A stretch of 64,000 bases of DNA from positions 826,398 through 890,397 of the forward strand of contig VZTI01000464.1 of assembly GCA_013397865.1 (NCBI GenBank), in the 5' to 3' direction. The notes below the pieces were generated by a model. That model saw nothing but the letters and a program-made list of their open reading frames with translations. It was not told the origin of the DNA and ran no database searches. The position numbers and the translations under genes are program-made. Position 1 is the first letter of the stretch, and every line of letters begins with the position of its first letter. The stretch comes from Struthidea cinerea. Its lineage: Eukaryota; Chordata; Aves; Passeriformes; Corcoracidae. Below are positions 26,538 through 37,184 of this stretch, piece after piece.

Positions 26538-26680
26538 CATAGAATCGCAGGATATTCCGAGTTGGAAGTGATCCACAAGGATCATCAAGTCCAGCTCTTT
26601 AGTGAATGGCCCATATAGGGATCAAACTCACAAGCTTGGCATTAATAGCACCATGCTCTAAACAGCTGAGCTAAACATCC
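26538..26680 (-). mobile_element. tRNA-Ile-derived SINE with CR1-like tail (TguSINE1-like)
   Basis: On the minus strand, positions 26,680 down to 26,607 align along their whole length with tRNA-Ile(AAT). TTAGCTCAG (A-box side), a GCATGGTGCTATTAATGCC anticodon arm and GTTTGATCC (B-box side) can all be read, and the segment ends GGGCCA like the acceptor strand. The anticodon triplet reads ATT in place of AAT, and several stem pairs are broken, so it is not a working tRNA. Below 26,607 a CR1-like 3' tail follows: about 68 bases with GATGATCCTTGTGGATC and TTCCAACTCGG, ending in GATTCTATG near 26,538. A tRNA-Ile head joined to a CR1 tail is the structure I know for TguSINE1, a CR1-mobilised passerine SINE. 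The A and B boxes would be the internal Pol III promoter. Family assignment is from memory. Confidence 0.82.
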
Positions 26681-27276
26681 CATTGTCCTTAATCCACAAA
26701 TTCAGAATAGGCAAGTTGCTTCTACCAGACCTGCTCCTTGACTTGCAATCATACTTATTTCATACAGAGACACTGATATTTGTGATAAGCTCTGTGTGCA
26801 TCTCCAAACCCTCCTGCGCTGCACATGTGTGCAAACAATATTTTCATCAAATATCTCTTTGCACAAAGGCACCCTGTGGAAAGGTGCATACACAGTGCAT
26901 TTTGCTTTAAGCTCAGCTTGTGCCCTAAGCTTCTAAATACAGGCGAATATCCCCACAGTGAACAATAGAGTAACACAGTAACTGCAAAATTATTCTGAAA
27001 CTTGGTGGAAAGGTTCCCTATTGCCCCCTCTAAATTTCTGTCACCATTAACATCAGTCAGAGGAACCAGCCACAGGTTCAACAGGTGGCCAGGGGTATTG
27101 GAACGATCCTGTAGAATTGCCATGGTGGGCTCTCAAGTTAGGAGATAGGTTCTCAGAAAAATCAGAGAGAAAGGGAAAAAGCCCCACATACTCTGTGAAA
27201 GTTTTATTTATAATTCTGAATGATCACAATCACTGCCAGAAGGAATAATATTTGTTAAAAAGAATGCAAAAGTAGG

Positions 27277-27317
27277 CCCTTCCCTCTCTTTTTCTCCCCC
27301 CTTCCTCTCTTTCCCTT
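27277..27317. repeat. 41-nt pure polypyrimidine tract
   Basis: Every base from 27,277 to 27,317 is C or T, with C5-6 and T5 sub-runs. Long homopyrimidine tracts can adopt triplex (H-DNA) structure under supercoiling. No AG acceptor with an open frame follows it, so I do not read it as a splice site. Confidence 0.9.
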
Positions 27318-30109
27318 AATTATAATTTTTAGGAAGGAGAAAAGCAATTTTATATGAAAACTGGCATTGGTCTTCCTGGCCAAAGGGAAGGAAGAAGGAT
27401 GCAGAGCACCTGCATTAGTAATGCATGCTGAACTCCTGCGCTCAGTTCTGCCGCTCTGGTCCACAACTTTTGTTTCAACGTAGGTGCTGCAAATTTACCT
27501 CGGACCAAGAGACAAGAAGCACACTCAAAGGATGAACACAGAGTAAGAGGGCAAGTTTGTTACTCTTTCAGCTTTGTACCTTTACTGTTACTCCAAAGTG
27601 AAGTCCCAATCACTTGCACTACATCCCCATCTCTGCAGACATCCAAAGTCACCAGTCTGGATGCAAAATATCTTCCACTGTTTCCCCTTCTCCTCAAACA
27701 CTCAGTCTTCAACTGAAGTCACTCAATTCTGTTCAAGCTAGAGTTTGTCCATATTGAACAACAACATTTCAACACCTGCAGGACCTGTGCACATCTACAC
27801 TTCATCAGCAAGCAACAGAAGCAGAGAAAACAACTCTGCATTGTCAAGGAATAATTCTTGGAAATAAATTACAATAATTTTAAATTTGGAAAATACAAGC
27901 ATTTTCAAAAAAGTCTGGAAGTATTTAAAAATACATGGTGCTGGAAGAAAATTGCTTCATGTATTTCAGTTTCTTGTTTTATTCAATCGAGTATTTGGTT
28001 CAATTGAAGAAAGGCTTAAGAAATCTCACCTATGTCATAAACAATCACAGATTATAAAAAGCTTCAAAGCAAATCTCTTATTACTTATGCATCATTCTCG
28101 CATGCAGGTACAGCTGCTGTCGCTGAAATGCAATCCTACAGCTTTTTTTTGCCATCCTCTGGGGTGATTATTGTTAATAATGTTGGAAAGGGATACTTGT
28201 ATTTTAGTTACAACATTTTAGATTTTAAATAAAGCATTTGATAGGCAGTTTTGAACATGAAGTCATTGTAAACTTGCAAGTTGTTACCTGAGAATTAAAC
28301 ACTGAGAAGTGTTTCCTTATGCCGTTGGACAAGTCTCCTTTCTTAAAGGTTTTGAATGCATTTTCTCAGTTCTCATGTTGAAATCAAGCATACCACGTTT
28401 TACTCGTGTTATCTCTAGGCCTATAGCACTCAAGGCATCATATAACATCCAGTGAGTAATTTTGGCTCTGGACAGACTATTATGTCTATACCCATACTTT
28501 ACAAGACTCTAAAGTGGACCTTATCAGTTAGTAAAGCAAGAACCCTGGAGGCCTAATATTACTGGGAATGTATTTGCAAATGTTTAAGGGTGCAGGGCTC
28601 AAAGTGGGATCCTAACGAATCAAAGACAGATGTTTCCCTACCTAAAAGCCGTCAGAGAGTCTGAATTACTGACAGATGATACCGTTGAAAGCCATAGTAA
28701 ATAAGTGACCACAATTCACCAGGAGTGCAGCAAAGACAGGAAACAGGTTAACCAGTCTGCACATCAGTTGGCCTTGAAAATACTATATATCAGTTCTTGT
28801 GATTCAATTCAGATACTTCTCAGTGAATACAACACTACTGGACACCTATATTCTACAATAAAAAAGAACACTGAAAATTTATTAAGATGCTTTTGAAAAT
28901 CTTTGTATTTTGTTTGCAAAGGCCAATCTGTGATGCAGAGCAGTGAGCCAAACATGCCTGAGGTTTTGGAAAAGCAGCTGAACAAGAAGCACTTCTTCAC
29001 ACACACAGGTGCTTTCCACAATACAGTTTCTGAAGAAGAAAAATTTAAATGAAACTGTAGTTGAATTTTGCATAAACATAACACTTCTAGTGTTTTGCTT
29101 TGTATGAGAAGTGCCTTCCAGAGACAAAAAGAAAAAAAAGGGTTCTCATTTAGCTACTTATTAGTTGTGAGGAAATCTGGAAAGGTCAGAACCTCAGCCG
29201 CAGTTATTGGCTGTCTGGCCGGGTGTGTTGATGCTGCAGGATGAACTGTGGTCCCAGATAAAGATAAAGCCAGTTACTGAGCTAGTTCAGACATCAAAAA
29301 CAATCCAGCCAGAGCAACAAAGGCCTCAGCATGATCTCATTTACTCGGTCTGCCTTTGTTTCTAATATGTGTTTGATGTTTTTTACAGTATTCAAAGGAA
29401 CACCACAATAATGAGAAAATAATAGCCCATAGCCTTTTTTCTCCTCATGTTGACATTTTAAAGAACATAGTGATAATATGACATTATAATTACAGAACCA
29501 TTAGGCCCAGTTCTGAAGTTTGGTTTCTGGTTCAGGAAAACAGCAATTTCTGAGATCTGACGAGTAATGAGCTCAATTCAGCACCTTTTCTGTTTTTTTA
29601 ATAAAATAAGCTGAACAGAAAAACAAGAACAACAAAAAAATTGTGTTGTAAAACCCTGATACAAAACTTGATTCCTCTCTCCAGCAGTATACATTAAGAC
29701 ACACGCAAATCACATACAAGTCACTCAGTTATTCAAGAATCTTTTCTATTTATTTGACTCATCTGGAAACAATAACTTGAGGGGAACGTAAGTAGAAAAC
29801 AATGCTTTCTTTCTGCTCATTCTCTCCATATATTCCTTCTGCCAAATGAACAGGTGCTGCTGCTCTCATGGGCACCACTGAAAACCTGGACTCTGCAGAG
29901 ATAGAGCTTCCCAGAAAGCATCTTCTGAGCAGTCCTTTTACTTGAGTGAAAAAATGGCTATTTGACAGGAAGACCTACAGAACTAGGGATATGAATGTGG
30001 GTATTTTTAAAGGATAAAATATTAAAAATACATGTGCTGATGCAGCCTGGATTTAGGTGCTATAACATAGTTTTGACAATAATGCAGGTGGGTGTAAGAG
30101 CTGTGCCTA

Positions 30110-30130
30110 CACACAGACACACACACTCAC
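30110..30130. repeat. (CA)n microsatellite, interrupted
   Basis: CA units broken by one G and ending in CTCACTC. Short and imperfect. Confidence 0.8.
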
Positions 30131-30714
30131 TCCTTGGTAGGGCAGCAACAATTGCTCCCCAGCCTATTTCTGCCTAGGTGAGATTTGTTATGGATAGAGA
30201 AAGGACACCAGCAAGGCTGACCTGGCCTCACACAGACATCAGCATCAGCTGACTGACAGAAACTCCCTGATGGAGAACTCTATTTGCAGCTCTGTGTTAT
30301 GCTCAGATGCACTTAGGTAGATGCTTGTATTCATAACATAATATGTTTCCATAAGGTGTGCTTTGTACGTGGCTTGAGGTAGCCAATAGACCACAGAGTG
30401 GCCATGTTGACCATGGTTAGCTGAACTGCAATAACTCAATGGCCAGCATTTCAGGGAGTCTCAGCTGACACAGGTGAAGAAAGTGTCACAAAATGTCTGT
30501 TATAGAAATCCACACCGCCATCTAGACAGTCAACGGCCAACCTGTTAATGGCATTCCCTATGTGAGAATTAACCTTTGCAGATGATCCCAATAAATCTGT
30601 TTCCTTAGCTAACAGTCTGTGCACAAGTGTTTGAGCAGCACGCCAGTAGAGAAACGATCTTAGCTGGGATATGACCCAGATTGTAAATGATGGAGTACCA
30701 GGAGTTTTCCAAGG

Positions 30715-31010
30715 AGAAAGAGGAAGGTTGTTCAGCAGTTTCAGCTTTAGCTCAAGGCTTAGGAGACAGGTTTAATTCCCTGGCCCAGCTATTTCCTTCC
30801 TATATTGTTTTTGGAAAATTTCAAGATAATCAACATCTAAGTACCTTTACTACTGCACCCTTAGTTTTCCTGTAATTCAATTCTTCATTGTTACATTGAC
30901 TGTTGTAGTAATTCCTCACCTTACGGGGATGTTTTGAAGGGCAAGTGCACGGAAGGTGGTCAGGTGCTCAGATATTGCACTGGTGAGGGCCATGGAAACA
31001 TCTGGCTCAT
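30715..31010 (+). mobile_element. Ancient MIR-type SINE, near full length
   Basis: Three parts occur in the order expected of the amniote MIR/CORE-SINE group. A decayed tRNA-like head at about 30,730-30,790 contains AGGAGACAGGTTTAATTCCC, compared with the usual AGGAGACCTGGGTTC.A.TCCC. A core at about 30,850-30,875 resembles the TGCCTCAGTTTCCTCATCTGTAA block (here GCACCCTTAGTTTTCCTGTA). A tail at about 30,897-31,005 contains CCTCACCTTACGGGGATGTT and GTGCTCAGATATTGCACTGG, as in MIR-like tails of birds, turtles and crocodilians. The total length near 295 bp suits such a SINE. Divergence is high, so the insertion is very old. Assignment rests on remembered consensus features, not on an alignment. 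Confidence 0.55.
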
Positions 31011-31110
31011 AATCTGTTGGTGTGGTGCCTGGCTGTGTGACTAGAACAAATCCTTCCACCTCTTAGCACCTCATTTCATCATCAGAACTAGGAGAATATT
31101 TTTCTTCTCC
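31011..31110 (+). mobile_element. Second MIR-type SINE core, partial
   Basis: GGCTGTGTGAC (31,031-31,041) followed by CCACCTC and CACCTCATTTCATCATC (to about 31,083) matches the most conserved MIR core order GCTGTGTGACCTTGGG...CCTCTnnGCCTCAGTTTCCTCATCTG. The tRNA-like head and the tail are not visible. It starts where the previous MIR-type copy ends and has the same orientation, so it may be a second insertion, or a tandem partial duplication of the same element. Confidence 0.55.
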
Positions 31111-34100
31111 CTTTCCAGAGTATATTAAAGCAGCACTCATTAATGCCAAAATGAGATGAGAAAAATAACGATGAGCAGCTTTTGAAAGCTTATAAATAAA
31201 CAAAACATACTCTTGTAATCAGGATCCGTGATAGCTTTACTATGAAAGGAGACTGTAAACAACCAGAGGAAATGCAGCCTGAACTAAAACCCGAGGGAAT
31301 GAATGGATTTATGTTTTAGGTTCCTAGATATCATGTAGATAAAGAAATAAGACTGCTTAAGAAAAAGATAAGACCTTATCTTCCCAGTATAAGATTGAGA
31401 TCATCTGTGCATTCAGAACATTAGGAACTTGGGGAAATCCTGGCCCCAACATTTTTGGGGTTTTAGATATCTGAAATACTTTAATCATAAATCTTGGTTC
31501 CTCAATTCCACTTGAATCAAACTCTATACTCTTCAATACTGCAGATCTTTATGTTTCTTTACACTTTGACTTCTACAGTCCAAGACTTATGAAAATATTT
31601 AGATGTTTAAAAATTGCAGAGAAATGATCACAGAATTTTCAGATGCTTGTAAGAAGATAAAGTTCTAAATCCTACTGGAATCTGCATTTACATTCTAGTC
31701 AATGTCTGACTGCATAGCTGCATAGCTCAAAGCCCCTAGAATTAGATCTTCTACCATTTAGGTGCATTAGAAACTTTTACCCAAATCATATTGCTATGAT
31801 TTATTTTGTGCCTCCCATATCAGCAACAGATGAGCAACTACTGAGACAATTTCATACAATATAAGTCATCTGGAAATACTTTGGCAAGGGTTTTACAAAA
31901 GCTTAAGTAATTGAAGCATATTACTTGTGACTTATCATTTATTTGTGTAACAGTGGTAATGCAAGGCTATACATTATCCAAAATGAAATACTTATACGAA
32001 AAGGAAAATCAAAACCTACGGCTTTTTAATATGAATTTATGTTTATAGAGAAAACGGTAGATTATATATGCTGCATCAGGTAGAACTTCCACCAAGACAT
32101 CGCATCTTCACTCAAAAATCACCTGACTGCTGTGCCAAAACGTAAAAGTGCTTTAAAGAAAAAGATGTGAAGTAATAGCTGTTAGTCTTGTTACTTCTGA
32201 TGCATCATTGTGCCAGACACTTTCCATTAATAGATGATCCTAAAGAGACTATATAAAATGTTACATAGATGAGAAAAGCTTGGTAATGCTGTCCAAAAGA
32301 AATTGCTGATTTGGGAACATAATTCCCTCAACACTGGAAGGACAGTAGAAAGATTATTGATGGCACTAAATGAAACTCTATGTTGATGAGCTACATGAGA
32401 CCAAGGTGAGGGTCATGCCGCCTATTTCTGCAAATTTTAGTTTCCTTTTCGCTGATCTATCTTTACAGAAAGTGAGGCTTCCATTCCATTATTAAGCTGC
32501 CATAAGATGCTTATGGTTGACGTGTTTGGCAAGCAAAATGATTTGTAACTGGAAAAAAAGGATGTGAGACTAAAGAGAAAATGCAGAGCCGAGAATCTGA
32601 GATTCAATCACAGATTGTTTTCGTGACAACTTTTCTACATTCATTTTACTTAATCAGTATAAGTATGTATTACTGAGAATCAACTCTGTTCTGTATGGCT
32701 GAGAGAATGACCGATCAAGTCTTTTGCTGAATGACATTCCAGGTCAAACTAAGGAAACCATGAGGCGTCATCATTATAATTGAAATGTTACAGTTCAGAT
32801 ATACTTATTGTCAAACTCAGACAAGGAAGCAAAAATTAAAATTCTTGTTATTTAAATGTGCAAATCTTTCATTTAAGTGTGCAGATCACTGCATTGTTAG
32901 ACACTGCTACTTTTCTGTTTTACAGATGAACATGTAAATGAGTTCCCTTTCTTGTGGACAAATCTCTGCACCTTGGAGATAGAGATCATTGTCTGTTTTC
33001 TCAGTAGTGACTCATAAAAGTCATAGCTGAGAAGTATCACATTTTCTATTATCATGGTATATTTTTCTTTTTTATATAATCCATGAATGGGTTCAAAATT
33101 ATGTTTTTAACATTATCTCAGAATTGAGAACACGCTTAAACCAATATATTTTTCAGAATGTTCCCAAATGTGTAGTTATTAATACCCATTATATGCATAT
33201 TTGACTTTGTGAAGTGCAATCACATTTTCCCAGAATCTATCCAGGATGTTTGCCAAGGACTACACGTACATCAAGGACAGCACATTCACTTCAGAAGAAG
33301 TGAATTTTTTGGTAGCTAAGAAGCCTCAGAAACAAAGTTTAGATTCTAAGTGAATTAAAGTTTGTCTTAAGACAAAAATCTGCCCACAGACTTATCCTAT
33401 CAATTACTGACACACAAGTTAAAAAGTGGAAAAATGTTGTGGGGTTTTTTAAAATTATTTATATCGATTTTTATCCAATGTATGGTATCTTCTGCTATAG
33501 AAAACATCAAAATTCAGCAACACATATGTCATAAATCAAAATAAGTAATCAGTGATCTCCAAAACAGCTTTGAAATCACCAGAATGGATAGAGGGCTATT
33601 TCCTTGCCTGGGACATTGCCATACATCAGGAATTTCAATTGTCCTGTAACATTCATGTTCTATTCTTTCTTTTTCTCTTTGTAAGCACAAGCAGAGAATC
33701 AAAGAACATGAAGACAGAAAATCCCAACCAGTTTATACATTCATGCCCATCTCAGTCATGTTACTAGATTGAGTGTTCCTTGGTGTACTTATCCAGCGTG
33801 GCTTTAAAACTCAAACATGTTTTACAGCTGAAATTCTAAGGTCTGCTCAGACGTATTCACTTACTGCCTGACACTTGGGACATTTTCTATACTAAAGGGA
33901 AATAGTCAGTAAGAATAGTACTTTAAAACATCAAGCTTACAGTAGTTGTTTCTAACATAATTTCCAGTGTACAAAAATATTTTGACTCTATATTGTACTA
34001 ATGTTGTAGCCCCATGAATCTTCAACAGCTTTTAATACAAACCAATTGACTTTGGACAAAAATCTAGCTTTAAATACCTTAAAAGGGCAAGAAGAAGTCA

Positions 34101-34474
34101 CTGGGGTCCTCACTGAAAGTATTTTATCGCAGAGAGTCCATAGCTTTCCACTCCTTTAGAATTTGGATCGTTTCAGCAATTCATTAAATAATTTCAAGGG
34201 GGAATTTTACTGTCATTCCTCAGAGCCTCTTAAGGCTGTCCTTCATGTCTCAGGCTGTCATTTGCAAAGGCTGGTTTGATAATCAAGTGCCAAATCCTTC
34301 AGTGGTTTTCAGCCAGCTCTCTATTTGTGCATTGATAACTTCACTGTAAAGATAGCTATAGTGAACAGTTTTTATAAAGTAACTGGACACACTGGCTTGA
34401 ATGTTTGATTCAGGTGTTAGATTTCCATTGATAATAACAGGACACAGCAGAAATTATTAACATATTGTATTCTG

Positions 34475-34488
34475 AAAAAAAAAAAAAA
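34475..34488. repeat. A14 homopolymer
   Basis: A pure A run with no retroposon body recognised beside it. Confidence 0.9.
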
Positions 34489-34925
34489 TGCTGTGTTTGT
34501 ATTATATGAGGAGCTTTATTTTCTCTCAGTTTTCCTGTTACTTTCCAAGAATAAAACCCCAGGGCCAGTTTTCAGAAGGTCTAAATGCTTACAACTCCCA
34601 CCAACGTCAATTAAAGTTCTGTTTTGAGCACTTCTAAAAAACTGGCCTGCAGCACAATGGTTCTTGCTGCTTATGGAATACACACAGGGTTTTCTAATGG
34701 TCATACAAAATCTCTGCTTTTGTCACCCTAAAGATTCACAGATGAAATCTGTTTATTATATTTCCTGTCTCTGAAAGATGAGAGCAGGCTGCCCACATTT
34801 GAGTCTCTCTTTCCAAGGAGTTTTTGAGTTTCGTGTCAGAGGTGGAGTTAATTATGCTACGTTTAGAGATACATCAGTAAACAGAAAAAAATGAATCATA
34901 AGCACTTAATAGCACTGATGCAATT

Positions 34926-34971
34926 ACACACACAAACACACACAGACCACCCGCCACCCCACCCCACTCCC
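34926..34971. repeat. (CA)n microsatellite followed by a C-rich, i-motif/G4-capable tract
   Basis: An interrupted (CA)n (34,926-34,944) leads into C-runs of 3, 4, 4 and 3 at 34,950-34,952, 34,957-34,960, 34,962-34,965 and 34,969-34,971, with loops of 4, 1 and 3 bases. The minus strand therefore satisfies the standard G3+N1-7 quadruplex pattern. Confidence 0.85.
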
Positions 34972-37152
34972 ATTCAGCTGCAATAATATAAGCAATTGTA
35001 CTCAGCTTCTGGGATTTGGAAAATGCTATTTCCCCCTTTTGTTCTTTGAAGCATACTCACTCACTCTATTAATTTTCTGCCTGTTCCCAGAAAGCAGTTA
35101 AAAATTAGATGTTACTTTCAATTGCCTCATTGCAATGCATGGTAGCATTTATAGCTGAAGAGGTGTCTGAGTTAGAAAGGGAGGACACAGATGTAGGGGG
35201 CAAAAAGCAAGAGAAGACAGAGATCTTCTCTGTAAGTAGAGACCGTCTGCTGGTGTCTTACAGAAACAAACGAAAGAATGTAGAGAAAAATATCTCTAGG
35301 GAAATACTTCTCTCCTGGAAAGTTGTTTGAGCATAAAGGACTGTTCTTACTTCCCCAGCTCTTTCCTTCCCCGGCCTCAACCTGCCTATTAAACTAATAG
35401 AGCAGTAAAATGAAGTGATTGCCTTTGAGCCGGTTGTCAGCTTCTAAGGCCATGGACTGCACCCTACACGCTGCCATTTTTCTGCACCTAAGCTGTCACC
35501 ATGTGGAAGAGTTCAGCAGGCTCTCCCTCTCCATATCTCTCCAATATAATGCATCACTCCAGAGAAAAGCTGTCAAACCCCGACAGTGGAAAAAGCATAA
35601 TTACACAAAGAAGTAATTTGATTGGGAAGGTTATCACAAAATTATAGTTTTGAAAGGCAAGACAATGAAAAGTGAAGCGAGAAATTATTTGAATCAATAT
35701 AATGTTTTTAAAAATTTAATAATCTGGCACCACTTTGGATAGTAAAGCCAATTTTTTCATTCCTTTTCTCATTGCTTGCACATCCAGATTACCCAGCAGC
35801 CCACAGTGTCTTTATTTTTGGCAGCAGTGCTAAACCAATCAGGTATTTGTTACTTTAAGAGGCTTACATTTTGTCTCAGCTACGATAACACTCTATCATG
35901 CTGTATCACATGTGTGTGGTGTTGCTTCCCTCTTGGCAAGCTAACGATGCTGCCATTTAGCTAGTTATAAATAAGTAGTAAATGTCCTAAACCTTTTTAT
36001 TCCCTGTTTGACAGCCTACATGACATTATCATGTAGTAGTTCTGTAATGCTGCTTTTAAACCTATTTTAATGCAAATGAAAGCTATTACCTAATACCTAG
36101 ACATGTTCAACTTGACTAGTATTATTCAGACTGGAGATTTGATTGTGTTTATTATCTACCTCTTATTTCTAGGCTTGCACACATTTTCCTTTGACCTTTT
36201 TTTTTTCTGTAAGGAAAGGGAAAATAGCACTTTTAATTACATGAATGGGTTTTATTATTGTCAATAATGTCTTTGTGGTGAGTTATTATAACGTATTCGT
36301 TCAAGAAAATCTCATTGTGGAAGTGGCACTGCCTTTCTTCAGCACACTAGCAAATTTCACCTTTACTTACTGAAACAAAAAGGACATAAAAAGCTAAAAA
36401 CTGCAACAAAGTTTTTCTTTCAGATGTTTCACTCTGTCTGGTCAGTTACCCAGTTTTATGTACAACTGCATTTTCTTCTTCCCACTGAGAAGCACAATGT
36501 TACTCTCACTGAAATTTTCAATGACGTTTAGAAAAAATTACAAGCAGGACCTGCAGTGGAATAACAAACATTCTGGAAAATTTTCCATCTAATGGAACTG
36601 GCACGGAGGTCCTCAGCTTCTCGATATTGTCTCTTTAACAACTAATCTTTTTGATAGAGGGTCTCAAAACTGTATAATTACTCCAGTTAATGGACGGATT
36701 GTTCTCATTAAGAATCAGAATTTCTAGCATGAAAGCCAGCTAAACAGAAACAAGAAGTCTGGGCGTATCGGCTTTGACACGGAACAACCATTACAATTTC
36801 AGTGTATGTTCACCAAAACTGCGCTCCCTGCAACTACGTCTTGCAGTTGTGATTTTCGGAGACTTGAATCACATATCTCCAGAGCAACAAAAGAGTTGAA
36901 ACAGTCCTGCAGCTATTAGTTCCACATTCAAAAATATGTTTTAGGGTCCTATTGCAATTAATCTGAGATGGTGTTATCTGAGAAAAGAAGTTCTGTGCAA
37001 GGTTGATTAATATGCAGATCCATGTATCAGCATAGGTTCATTTTACGTGAGTTTTATAGTGCAGTATAAGTTGAAATTCAGCCTGTGATTTCCATCTACA
37101 AACCTCTGCTGTTACAGAATCCTGGTTAACTCCTTGTAAGACCAAGTGGTAA

Positions 37153-37184
37153 ACAATCCCTTTACAATCCCTTTACAATCCCTT
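37153..37184. repeat. 11-bp tandem repeat, about 2.9 copies
   Basis: ACAATCCCTTT occurs twice exactly, followed by ten bases of a third copy. This is recent slippage-type expansion. Confidence 0.95.

Larger units (their letters stand above)
26681..30714. other. Unique non-coding block
   Basis: No supported gene; the longest open frame is 122 codons on the minus strand (26,755-27,123), with no recognisable motif. A pure pyrimidine tract lies at 27,277-27,317. The stretch 29,190-29,370, with paired AACAAAGG and CCTTTGTT motifs and a doubled AGATAAAG, has the flavour of a regulatory element, but this cannot be tested here. Confidence 0.5.

Noticed and set aside
26607..26680. Functional tRNA-Ile gene
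   Set aside because: The anticodon triplet is changed, several stem pairs are broken and the segment continues into a CR1-type tail; it is the head of a SINE.
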